Below, piece by piece: positions 27,929-38,600 of a stretch of DNA of 45,424 nt. Under the pieces are notes generated by a model. It was not told the DNA's origin, ran no database searches, and was given only the letters and a program-made list of their open reading frames with translations. This DNA comes from Bradyrhizobium neotropicale (GTDB taxonomy: Bacteria > Pseudomonadota > Alphaproteobacteria > Rhizobiales > Xanthobacteraceae). The stretch is from assembly GCF_001641695.1 (NCBI RefSeq), contig NZ_LSEF01000099.1, positions 1 to 45,424 on the forward strand. Reading direction: 5' to 3'. A program made the translations under genes and the position numbers. The first letter of the stretch is position 1. Every line of letters begins with the position of its first letter.

Positions 27929-28801
27929 CTACTCAAAGGCAGGAAGCCTGAAGAACTCGATGCCGCGCATCTTCTCGTAGACCACCAAGCATCCGGCATC
28001 CAGAGTAAGGCCAAGCCGTACCGGGAGTCCAATGCGCCCCGCGAGTTGCATTTGAATGTACCAAGGCAGCCGATTTTCGGCCAACGCCTCGTGAAGGTGC
28101 GCAAGCCTTTTCGCGAGGTGATGCGCTTGGACCAACATTCGCGTGGCGTGATGTAAGGTCGATTGCCCCAGTCCCGGCGCTGCAAACACTTTGCCGCTTA
28201 TTTCAGTGGGGGCGGTGTACCCGTTCTGACGAAGGTTGCGCAGTTGTTCATCGGTGGGCGAGCTGCCGCTTCCGGGTGGCAGTATTCCCTTTAGCTCGGG
28301 CAGATCGTCGGGGCTGAGATCGCGGAGAATGCCCAGGATTCGCTGCATCGTCCATGAACCGTGCGGCTGTACGTCCAGTAAGATCGCCCGATCGGCCTTG
28401 ACGTGTGCAAACAGCAAGGGACGGCCGTGAGGTCTTGGTCCAATTTTGTTTGCCCGCTCAAAGAGCCGCCCGAGGTGGAAGTGGCTAATCTGCCAATCGT
28501 TGAACATCAGATCGGCCGTTAGATTTGATCGCTGCTTGCGCACCCTCTCGCTGAGCCACGGTGAGACATCTGCTCCAACCTCAAGAGCTGCCTTTAGCTG
28601 ATTGATGGCGGGGTAGGTGTCTCGCAGCGCTGCGACTTGCGGCGCCACAACAACCAGTCTCGGTCGGCATGGGATTAGCCGTGCCCGGTAGTGCATCCAG
28701 TCCAGAACAATCCTGTTGGTCAGGACGCCTTGAGGCAGTGGACCGAGATCGCGCACGATGAGGGCACTCAGGTCTTCACTAGTTTCGTCAATGAAGTTCA
28801 T
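27929..28801 (-). CDS. Hypothetical protein, second gene of a cluster
   Basis: The protein is 290 residues and fully open. It contains WQISHFHLGRLFERANKIGP followed by LLFAHVKADRAILLDVQPHG. This HFHLG plus LLFAxV pattern looks like a conserved catalytic or binding core of a family whose name I do not know. SERVRKQRSNLTADLMFNDW precedes it. The C-terminal third is helical (HLAKRLAHLHEALAENRLPW). No signal or membrane segment is evident. The ATG at 28801 has no clear ribosome site. It lies between two genes on the same strand, 56 bases after the first and 21 bases before the third. Confidence 0.6.
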   Translation of the reverse strand: MNFIDETSEDLSALIVRDLGPLPQGVLTNRIVLDWMHYRARLIPCRPRLVVVAPQVAALRDTYPAINQLKAALEVGADVSPWLSERVRKQRSNLTADLMFNDWQISHFHLGRLFERANKIGPRPHGRPLLFAHVKADRAILLDVQPHGSWTMQRILGILRDLSPDDLPELKGILPPGSGSSPTDEQLRNLRQNGYTAPTEISGKVFAAPGLGQSTLHHATRMLVQAHHLAKRLAHLHEALAENRLPWYIQMQLAGRIGLPVRLGLTLDAGCLVVYEKMRGIEFFRLPAFE

Positions 28802-28857
28802 GTGCGGCGGCGGACGGAGACTATGGGCGCTTCTACACCTCGTTCTGCATGCGCGTC

Positions 28858-29337
28858 CTACGGAAGAGCAGCCACGATCATCAGCGAGGTCACTGCCAAG
28901 ACCTCACGGCACTGAAATACATTTGGTGGTTGGTTGACCGACTGATTGGACGTCTGATGGATTGGGGGCTGATAAACCGGGGCCCAGTATCGATACGTCC
29001 AATCGTTATCGAGGCTTCCGCTTGGCGAAATATTGCGCCAGTCCGTGCAATGCAGTGTGGCACGCGGATCGACCAGTTCGACCTCATACAGATTGTGCGT
29101 GTGCTGATTCTGGGCCAGCCGATAGAATCTCGCTTCCTCGACGTCATCGAAGAAGAAAGAGCAATCCAGCCGCGAAGGTAGGTGCGGAAAAGTCCTTAGC
29201 CGCTGGTCCTCGAGCGCAACCTCAAAGACCGATCGTCCGTGCTGCCATCCGGCTTGTCGGATCACTCGCCCCCAGTTGCCGGGCAAGATCACGGCGCCGG
29301 GTTGGAGAAGTGCTGCATTGACGTGAAAAAGGGACAT
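28858..29337 (-). CDS. DUF2441-like protein, first gene of a cluster
   Basis: The 159-residue protein begins MSLFHVNAALLQPGAVILPG and has SRLDCSFFFDDVEEARFYRL and HNLYEVELVDPRATLHCTDW. The FHV start, the SRLxC-FFxDxxEEARxY segment and the YEVELVDP strand match my memory of DUF2441, an ADP-ribosyltransferase-like looking family of unknown role. The ATG at 29337 has a GAGAT ribosome site; an in-frame ATG nine codons upstream lacks one. It leads a probable three-gene operon with the genes at 27929 and 27335. The function of the set is unknown. Confidence 0.62.
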   Translation of the reverse strand: MSLFHVNAALLQPGAVILPGNWGRVIRQAGWQHGRSVFEVALEDQRLRTFPHLPSRLDCSFFFDDVEEARFYRLAQNQHTHNLYEVELVDPRATLHCTDWRNISPSGSLDNDWTYRYWAPVYQPPIHQTSNQSVNQPPNVFQCREVLAVTSLMIVAALP

Positions 29338-29671
29338 GGGGATCTCAATGCGGTTGCCGTACATCAGCAGACGTGATTCGCTTCACCCGACGCAAGGGGA
29401 GAGGATCTTTTGGGGCACAATTCGAGGTGTATGCCGTGGGAACTGCAAAGCGACTTTCTTTGCCGGCTACCAATGGCACGCTTACACTGTGCCAGTTCAG
29501 AGGAAGCTCAGCTCAGCGGGCGATGGGCCTGCGCAACGAGTCAATCATGCCCGAATATGGCAGTTGAACAAGTCGCAGGCAAGCCGACGTACTGAGAGGG
29601 AAGGCGCGAAGGAAACGGAAAGACAGATGGTATCCTGCTTTCCGCCGAGCGCGACGGAGATTCCGGGCGAC
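29338..29671. other. Spacer upstream of the hypothetical cluster
   Basis: This region should hold the promoter of the minus-strand cluster. No convincing promoter boxes or small gene were found. Confidence 0.35.
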
Positions 29672-30659
29672 TTAGTCCTTCATATCGCTCCTGAAGTGCG
29701 TATCGCTCTTGATTGGACTGAGCGTGAGCAGCGCAGGCGGCAAAAAGACAGGCAACCAAGCCTGGCGTGAAATTCTTGAAATGCATTTCTCAGTCCCCGC
29801 CCATGAAGTCGATTTGCCGGAGTGTGCCTTGAACCTTGGGTGCGTCACGCCTGAGAATGAATTTGGTCTAGTAAAGGGGGCTGTCGCAAGAGCAGAGTGG
29901 CAGATGGGGAAAGCAAAACCACATTTGGCCGTCAGGTCTTCGACAAGCTTTGCAAACCAAGGCGCAGCGGCGGTCGGACTCACATAGACGTTCTCAATCA
30001 ACGATGATAGCTGGACCTCAATGGTGAGGCCTGAAGGTCCAATCTTGTCCTTGTATGGTTGAGCTTCGGGAGAGCCGTCCATTTCCCAGAAGATCGCCCT
30101 TAGCTCTCGTTCATGAGCAAACGAAAGACGCTTGTGCATAATGAAATTCAGCATCTGGTACTGCTCGAAGGACTCTTTGTCGTAATCGATGTAATTGACC
30201 TCTCCGATAAACACGCATTCCGGAAGGCAAAGTCGCACCGCCGGTATGTCGATCGCACGCATACAGACTCATTTGAGGTTGAGTAGAGCTTCCACATCGC
30301 TGCTGACCCGTATTCATTCAGGTGCCAACAACTGACCAGATAGTTTCGAACCGAAGCCTTTGTTATCGTTCCTAACTGATCAAAAATCACATCGGTGTAT
30401 CCTTCCAGTGCAGAAGCGCAGGGGCGGTTGCGCGGTTGGTCCGGATGTATTCGCGAGTCGAAACAATAGTCCTGGGGGCTGACCCCTCAAATGGGTCTTC
30501 GAACGATGTTGCTCTCGGGAAGAACAGGCCGCTGCTATTCAGTATGGACAGATATTTGGCGAGGTCCATATATCTCCAGATTGGAATGTCCTTGTTCGTG
30601 GGTAATCTGAAGGCTTCGTGTTGGGTCTCCTTTAGATCACACATTCTCGAGCTTTCCAT
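29672..30659 (-). pseudogene. DUF2971 gene broken by two frameshifts
   Basis: Three minus-strand frames join into one DUF2971-type protein. The first (30659-30387) has IPIWRYMDLAKYLSILNSSG and FFPRATSFEDPFEGS, the family signature, and stops at TGA near 30387. The next frame continues ITKASVRNYLVSCWHLNEYG and SAAMWKLYS to about 30255. The last carries VNYIDYDKESFEQYQMLNFI, then HKRLSFAHERELRAIFWEMD and ENVYVSPTAAAPWFAKLVED. Every expected block is present and in order, so only single-base changes separate it from an intact gene. The last 40 codons before 29672 look unrelated. Real start is probably the ATG at 30659. Function of the family is unknown; it is common in mobile regions. Confidence 0.77.
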
Positions 30660-31333
30660 GCTAGTTCTGACAAATTCACCGGGGCCTCTATCTGTGCCAT
30701 CGCTTTCGCGAGAGACTTGATGGAGAAGCCCTTGTCATAGTCTTCGCCCAAGGCTCTGCTTGCTGTTGGTGTGTCCCGTGATGGCCTCGTGAAGCTCCTC
30801 TAAAGGCGGGCATCGCGAGCGATGCGCTTGAATGTGTACCGGAAGGAGTGGAAGCCCGCCGCTCCTACGATTGCTTACGCGATTGCGGTGGTCGGGTCGA
30901 ACGCCGGAAACGATTACGGCGGTTTTTCCACTAGAACTGTCTGGCGCGCGAGCTAGACCACGCGGGGCTACGCTAGAGAAAAGTCCGACTGGGGTCTCGC
31001 ATTGCGAATTGATGAAGACGGGGCAGGTCAAATGTTGCCGGAAGATCACCGCTGTTAGGCAGATCGCCGCTCATACTGAGACGCCGCCGAGTGAGAGTGA
31101 GTAGGCCATTCTTCGCGCGCCGATGCTGTGCGCGTAGTGGTGCGTAACACAAAGACATGCCGAAACGGGGCGGGGATCTCGACTAAATAATAGAAGGGTC
31201 TGCACCGACGATGCTGTATGAATGGTTCAAACGGGGGTAGTTCGCGGACTGATAAACTAACCAAGAGGTACTTATCAGCATCGAATTCGACTCACCCTAG
31301 CAGGACCGACGACGCCTCCTTGCCTCGATATTT
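30660..31333. other. Spacer before the four-gene operon's last gene
   Basis: About 670 bases. Short open frames exist on both strands (for example 30820-30960 on + and 30735-31049 on -), but none has a ribosome site or a recognisable product. It is downstream of the operon, and no hairpin with a T tract was seen. Confidence 0.4.
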
Positions 31334-32692
31334 TCAAAGCTGACTGGGCAGTGATCGATGTTGTCTGTCGATGAACTCGATTTCGTGACTCGCAATCGAG
31401 TCTGGCACGATCTTCAGGGGGACCTGACCGACCGGGCGAGCGAACTCAATCGAAACGTTTCCACCTGCTTGTGCGACCAAGGCCTTCAGCCGATCAAATT
31501 CACCGCACCATATCGTTTCCATGTCACGATCACGGTTCGCATCGCGCGCTTCGGCTGAGCTGGCGATGCCAACGGCCCTCACCTGGAGGAGATCCGATTT
31601 CGATCCGCCCGAGAGCTCGACCCCATAGCCAGGGTTGGCCGCCTTACGGAGAACGATCTGGCGGTTCTGGACCCAGGCGGTCGCCATCCCCTCAGATACC
31701 TCATAGCCAAGGCTGGCAAGGCCGTCGAGCACGGCACGCCTGCGCTCTTCGGCCGCCATCGCCTTGAATTCTTCCTCAATGAGAAGGTCTGCGCGCTGGA
31801 CGAGTTCTTGCCCGTTGCTGGCCGATGGCACCGCAAGCGTTGTGTCGATTTCGGCGAGGAGTGAAGCTGCCTCCAGCGACCTCATCATAGAAAGTTCGGC
31901 GCGCCGTTCGCGCAGCTCGTTCGCTATCCGTGCACGGGCTCGGCCATCCTTCACGGCCGCGGCAAGGTCCAACAGAAGACTATCCGCGATAAGCGATCTT
32001 CTGGCCGGTGGTTCTGCTTCCAGGACCGCGACACGAGCCGAGAATGGGCCGGAATCGATGCCAAGCCCACGCAACTCGCCGAGAAAAGCATCGACGCGCG
32101 CCAAGGCCGGATCTTCGATCTCCTGAGGTTGTCGAGAAATCCATTCTTGCAACGTATCGCGGCGCTCGCCGGCGCTGAGCCTGGCTGCGAGTTCGCGTTG
32201 GCGGTCTGTCGCGGTTCCCGGTGCATCCTGAGAAGGAAGGAGCAAGAGCGCCTTGGCCATGGCCGCTTCTAGGCGCTCGGAGGACGTCGAGCCGCTGAGC
32301 TCGCTGCGGATATCGGGCGGAATCTCGATTTTCAGAATTTGCAGTCTCTCGAGCAGCGCTTGGGCCGCGACTTTGGACCGCCTCAAGTCGCGCTTCAAAC
32401 GTGCCGCCACCTCTGCGGCCCTTTCGAGCCGGCGTTCGGAGTCCGCCTGAAGAAAGGCGATCTCAGCTGCGACCTGCTTCTGTAGTTCGACGAGACGATC
32501 GGCATCAAGCAGCCGACGAAGATCGTCCCGCCGGGCTATGACCTTGTCGATATCCTTCTGCTCGATCGTGCCGTTGCGTTTGCCGGCGGAAGTCCAGCTT
32601 TCGATCGCGGCGTCGAGCCGCGCGAGGTTACGACGGCAGATGGCGATGATTTCGGCGCGGGTAACGATCCTGAATGCTTTGGGTCCGCTCAT
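31334..32692 (-). CDS. Coiled-coil protein, fourth gene of the putative conflict operon
   Basis: The 452-residue protein starts SGPKAFRIVTRAEIIAICRR and is mostly helical. Residues about 30-170 look like a long coiled coil (LQKQVAAEIAFLQADSERRL, LERAAEVAARLKRDLRRSKV). A more globular C-terminal part has LASLGYEVSEGMATAWVQNR and VELSGGSKSDLLQVRAVGI, the look of a small strand-rich domain. No enzyme motif or membrane segment is seen. Its ATG (32690-32692) overlaps the TGA of the helicase gene in an ATGA, so it is almost certainly translated with it. It probably acts as a scaffold, DNA-contacting arm or regulator of the complex; that is inference. Confidence 0.75.
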   Translation of the reverse strand: MSGPKAFRIVTRAEIIAICRRNLARLDAAIESWTSAGKRNGTIEQKDIDKVIARRDDLRRLLDADRLVELQKQVAAEIAFLQADSERRLERAAEVAARLKRDLRRSKVAAQALLERLQILKIEIPPDIRSELSGSTSSERLEAAMAKALLLLPSQDAPGTATDRQRELAARLSAGERRDTLQEWISRQPQEIEDPALARVDAFLGELRGLGIDSGPFSARVAVLEAEPPARRSLIADSLLLDLAAAVKDGRARARIANELRERRAELSMMRSLEAASLLAEIDTTLAVPSASNGQELVQRADLLIEEEFKAMAAEERRRAVLDGLASLGYEVSEGMATAWVQNRQIVLRKAANPGYGVELSGGSKSDLLQVRAVGIASSAEARDANRDRDMETIWCGEFDRLKALVAQAGGNVSIEFARPVGQVPLKIVPDSIASHEIEFIDRQHRSLPSQL

Positions 32693-35600
32693 TGCAATCC
32701 TCCCCCACGGAGCGCGTTTTCTACGGCATTCTTGAGCCGCAGACGTTCTGCGTCTCCGGCGTGAGTCCAAGCATACGACGAAACTCTGTGTACGTAAGGG
32801 ACGGCTCTTCCCAGCACCCTGGGACGCCAGATCTCGCGAGCACGAGCTCTCTCCAGCAATCGATGCCGTGGCGCGTCGCATTCCACACCTATCGCGTAGA
32901 GACCGGTCCGGGGATCAGTCACCGCGAAGTCGAGGCTGAATGCGCCGCCGTCGCGCGCCCTGCTGGGCTTCCAACCGTTGGCCTCAAGGAAGGCTTTGAC
33001 GGACTTGGTGAAGCCATCGTCGTCCTGATCTCCGGCTTCGTGGTGGGGGCGCTGTTCCGTCACCATCCTCTCCAAGAGGGTCTTGCCGGACTCTGCGAGG
33101 CCCTCGGACACTGTCCTGGCATATTCGAGATAGCCTTGCAGATAGTCGCGGGGCACCCTGGGACCGCTCCGTCTGGTCAACAGATCCGATATCTCCGATA
33201 TCGGCATGGACGTCACGATGAGCACCTTTTCTCTTGCACGCGTCACCGCGACATTCAGGCGCCGTTCGCCGCCCGCGTGCCCCAGCGCCCCGAAGCTTTT
33301 CCGGAAGGCGCCGTGCTCGTTGCGGCCGAAGGTTGTCGAGAAAACGATGACGTCACGCTCGTCGCCTTGTACGTTTTCCACGTTCTTGACGAAAAATCCC
33401 ATGTCCTCGCCATTTTCGGTACGTTCGCGCTCGCGCATCAATGCATCGCGGAACGCTGCATCGTCCTCGGCACGGTCTTCCAAGGCGTCTTCTATGGCGT
33501 CGGCCTGCTTGCGGTTGAACGTCACGACCCCGACTGACGGCGGCGATGGATCCTCCCATAGTTCGGAAAGGTACTCCACGACATTGGTCGCTTCCTTCTC
33601 GTTCGTCTGGCTCTTGTAGGTGCCATCGGAACGTACGACTTCGATGGGCTTGAGCCTGCGGATGGTCTCTTCGGGATGCCGTACGGGGACGCTGAGACCA
33701 TTGGCGTAAAACGATGCGTTCGAAAATGAAATAAGCTCCCGGTACTTCGAACGGTAGTGCACCTGTAGCGTGCGGGTCCGGAGCACGGAACGGGCGAGCT
33801 GAAGAAGATCTGGACAATCCTTGATCTCTCGTCGATTCCAGGTCTCAGCGAAGGCGTCGCGTTCTTCTTCGGTCGCTCCTTCTTCGGGTTCATCGCCGTC
33901 GAATATCGCCGCTTCGTCGTTCTCGACCTTGCTGGCGAAGAAAGAGGTCGGTGGCATCTGCTTTTCGTCGCCGCTGACGACGACGAGCTTGCTACGGAAG
34001 AGCGAAGGCAGCGCATATTCCACCGGCATCTGCGAAGCTTCATCGAAGATGACGGTATCGAAGAGCCCGGGACGCGGTTGCAGTACGCGACTGGCGACGT
34101 CCGGTGTCATCAGCCACACCGGGCGAAGGGCGAAGAGACCGAGTGGAACTGCCCGATCGATGAACTCACGCAACCGGAGTGCTCTCGGGCCGCGAAGCTT
34201 CGTGATCGGGTCCCAATCGGACGGCGGACGCACTTTTCCGGCGTCGATCCCTTGAACGAGAAGATCCCTATTGTAGTGCCGGATCTGCGCGTCAGCCTCC
34301 GCGAGCGATTTTACCTTCGCCTCCATCTCTCCGCCATCGAAAAGTACGTCCGGATTGTCAGCCTCCATGAAGGCCTTCCATTCTAGACGGGCCTCGCGCC
34401 CTATGGTGGCGCGAATGCAGGAGTCGAGGTCGTCGGAGGGCAATTCCGACAGCTCGGACTCTCTGGACCTGAGAGTGGCGAAGATGGCCCGCTCCTTGTC
34501 GCCCAGCCGCGCGGATCGAAGCCGGAATTCTTGGTAGCTGGTAAGCATCGGCAAGGACTGCACGATCTGGGCGACGGCGCTCGCGTTGGAGCGTCCATTC
34601 TCTATCGACGAGCGTCTCGATCCGAGCCACAGCTCGTCGAAGTAGGTCCTGAGCCGCTCGAGCGCGGCGCGACTCTCCTCTCTCGCTTCTTGCCTCCTGA
34701 GCGTCCGATCCCCCCGCTCAAAGAACAAGCCGAGCTCCTCGGTGTTTCCGGTCGAGACGACCCGATCGAGCTCAGACCGGCTCGGGCACCGATCGATGAG
34801 CGAATTGTGGCCGCTTAGCCCGTCGAGGAACGAATGCAGGCTCTCGGCGAAATCGGCGAGCTTCCCGGGCGATAGATCCAGATTGGGGGCTCGGCCGAAG
34901 AGGACGTTGAAGTATTGGTCGAGTTCACGCCTGGGCTCGCGCAGGGCCAGTTCGAGCTCGGCCGCATAGTACAACGAGCCGATAGCGTCGGCACCTTGCG
35001 GAAGCTGCAACGACGAAAGGACTTCCCTTACTCGGCGCTTTCGCAACCAATGTAGCGGGTTCATCCATTGCAAACCGCTTGCCGGCAAGCGAACGCGGCC
35101 CGCGAGCTCCGCCGCGGACCGCAAGTCTTCCTCATTCAGGGCGATGAGCTTCGAGCAAAACGTAGTTTTGTAGGAGGGGCCGTCGAGCGATGAGAATATC
35201 TCTTTGATTCGTAGCAACCTATCGAGCATGCGAGCGGCTTGCGACGTTCCACCATCCGCGCCTCGGAACAGTGGACGCAACCGGGCTAGGTTCGAGCACA
35301 CGGAATCGCTGATGGTGCGAAGATCGTTAGCTTCGACGAGCCAAGACTGGAAGGCGATCGGATCCGATATCCTCAGACAATCCGACGTCTCCGCATCGGT
35401 CTCCGCGCGCCGGGCGTCCGCTTCCTGGAATGCCTGCAGATGCAGGGCGACGGCGGCCGCCGTACCACGATCGGGGTTGAACGGTTTGAGCGCGGAAAGG
35501 GGATTGTCTTCGAATTTCGCCGGCAGCCAGAATTTCGCGAGGGGGCCGCAATTCTCCTCGATCGTCGCAACTTCCGTCGGATGCAGACCCGACAGCAGCG

Positions 35601-38600
35601 GGCGAAGTTCAGGAACGTCGAGAGGCTTAGGACTGCCTTCTTCGATCTCCAACATCTCACCAAGCAGCGTCCGATATGACAATCCGGTTCGATCGTCGAC
35701 AGAATGAAGCGCGGTTTGGCGACGATCCAGCTCCGTCTCGAGCGTTTCGATGCGCGCAGCCAATCGTTCGCGTTCCCGTTTCCACGCCGGGCTGCTCCCC
35801 GGGGGAAGGTTATGCAAAACTTGGACTTGCGAGCGGATCGCGCCGACGATCGACTCGCGATCGCGATTGACGTCGGTGATCATGACGAAGCGATCGGCCA
35901 GGCGTTCCTTTTCCAAGCGCTTTCGCACGACGTCGAGCGCGGCTTGTTTCTGGCAGATGACGAGAAGCGACTTCCTCATGCCGATGGCGTCCGCCACCAT
36001 GTTAACAATCGTCTGGCTCTTGCCCGTTCCGGGCGGTCCTTCGATGACCAGTCCCGGAGCCTGACGCGCTTCGATAACGGCGGCCTCCTGCGAAGGATCG
36101 CTGTCGGCAGTGAAGTATCGGTCGACTTCCTTTACCTGGAGTGACGCAGAAGGCGCCACCCGCTGTTCGTTCAGACGGAGAGCGGCCTCGAGCGCGGTCG
36201 CCGTTGGCGGCGCCCCTCGGAGCGTCTCGAGATCCTTCATGACCGCCTGACCCATGAACGCCAGGTGGAATAATACGGCGGCGGGCACGAGCTGACGCTC
36301 TTGCGAGCCGACCGTGACGTCTTTCCCGGGAAGCGCCGTCAATTGGTTACCGACCGGCTTGGCCAACCGACTGAAGGCGTCCATCACCGCCTGGACGGAC
36401 AGGCTGGTATGGGTCAGAAGCTCGTTCGCCGCTTCCTGCCATCGTCTGGCTTCGGGGATGCCCACCATCCCTTCGAGCGCGGGATTGATCACGACATGCT
36501 CGATCTCCGTATCGGGATTTCTCTCGCGCCCATATCCTAAAGCGACGTGACCCCGGTTTCCCACCTCGGGATTGACGCGCGCGGGCCATAGCAGCACCGG
36601 CGCGATCCGCGGTCTCGCGTTTGGTCGGCTATCGCGCATGATCAGGAACGGAAATCCCAAGTACAGACCATCGATGCCGGTATCGCGCTTGTAGAGCAAC
36701 GCATGGGAGTGAAGCGATCGCAGTCTTCGCTCAAGCCCGTCGTCCTCGGCGAAGGCCGCTGGATCGATGTTCACGGTCCGGTTTGTGCGACCGAGAAGTT
36801 GATCCAGAATTTCGGTCGCCGGCACCCTGGAGGTATCGAGCTCGGTGAGGTCAATCCTGGCCGATTTGCCGATGAGCATCCGCGTCAGCGGCCCGCGCAA
36901 TACACCGCCCGAGATCCGCTTGGCGAAAAAATCCAGGATCGTCGAGACGTAACCTTGCTTCGGAAGCGGTTTCCATGTCTCGTCCGGGACGGAGAGAAGA
37001 GCGAGCGCGCGCCCCAAGGGCATCCGCCTGTCCAGGCGGAACTGGTCCGCCCATTCGTCGGCTTCCTTGATACCGCATCTGGCGAAGTTCTGAATGCGCT
37101 CGTCGATCGCCTGGTAGATCTCGCGACGTGGTCGGCCAAGGAGTGTCGTAGCTTCCTCGGGTGAAAAGTCGCCGAGCCCCGCCGCCGACGCTTCCTTTTT
37201 CGCTTCTTCGATGACCTCGGCGACGGAGCGGAACTGGTTCGACGTCGCGCTGAGCAGGATGAGGAGATCTTCTTCCGCCGAAATGCGGCGCTCTGTGAGC
37301 GCGGCCACGCCGGCATGGTCGGTATCGGGGAAGAGCTTTCGCCGTTCTTCCCAAAGCGCCTCCAGGCGGGCCATTGACGTTGACAGAAGATGGACGCGCA
37401 GAGCATCCTCGTCCACCGTGATTTCCAGTTGGTCCAGTCGCTTTCGAACCGTGTCCGACCGGACCTTGAGACGCCAGAGCCAGTCGTCCGGATCAATCTT
37501 CCTGAGCAGGTCGGGCGCCGGGCCGGTGATCAGACTGTAACCGTCCGTCGGATGATCGAGCAGCCAGCCCGGCGTGACGATATTGCCTCTGACGATCAGA
37601 GGCATCGATGGATTGAGCGTCTTCAGAGAGATGGAAAGCTTCAGGTCCTCCTGAAGGCCCTCGGTCCGCAGGATTTGCCTGAGACCCGCCGATATCGCCG
37701 CTTCGAAGCCGGCCTCGGAAGCCCAGCTCGCGACGGCACCTCTGAGGACGAGGACCTTGGCTTGATCCCAGTTTGCCGCTTCGGCCGCCGCCAATGCGAA
37801 CATGTTTGCGGACCGATATTGCTTACCACTCAGCGAGATTGAGGTTCGGCCCTCGGTGTCGCCCGCTGTTTCGGCTGCCGGAGCGGACACGGTCTCTCCG
37901 CGGAGCCATGCCTGAACTTCCTTCCATTGCCACCGCTGGCGCCTGTCACGAGCCAGGAGGCCGCGAAGCAGGGTGTTGATCCGATCATCCAGACTTTCGG
38001 GTAGGTGTACGCCGTTGGTGAGAATGTGGATCAGAAACGCCTGCTCGTTGATACCTTCGAAGCATGCGCCTTGAGTGATCTTCTCCAGCAAGATCATCCC
38101 CATGCTCCACCAGTCGGAAGCTGGAGCGACGCCGCCGGCTATCGCTTCCGGAGCCATGTAGCGGGTCGTTTCGAGCGGAGATACGATATCCAGGTCGAAT
38201 TCGGAAAGCCGTGCTGATCCGAACCCCCCGATGACGAGGTCCAGCGGCTCCCTGGAGCGCACGAAGATGACCGAAGGCCGAAGATCCCTGTGCCGCAATC
38301 CGGCTTCGGTGAGGGAATGGACGGCCTGCGCAAGCTCGCCAACCAACTTACCCATCGCCGCCTGATCGGCAGGATCAACGGCGAAATCCGCGAGGGTGCC
38401 GCCGCTGAATTCCTCCGCGACTTCATATGCACGGTCTTGCCAGCGACCGGTGGCGAAGAACTCTGGGACGTGATCTCGAGGGAGCTTCGAGAGCAAGTCG
38501 TAGATGGCTTGATCCGGCTCCGAGCCGGCTGCGTAAAGCGTGAGTATTCCACGCCGTCCGTCGGAGTCGCGCGTGGCGACGAAGCGTTCGCGGACGGCGC

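Noticed and set aside
34300..34315. GCGATTTTACC, part of a nod-box-like sequence
   Set aside because: Only the last part of the consensus fits; it lies within the helicase coding sequence.
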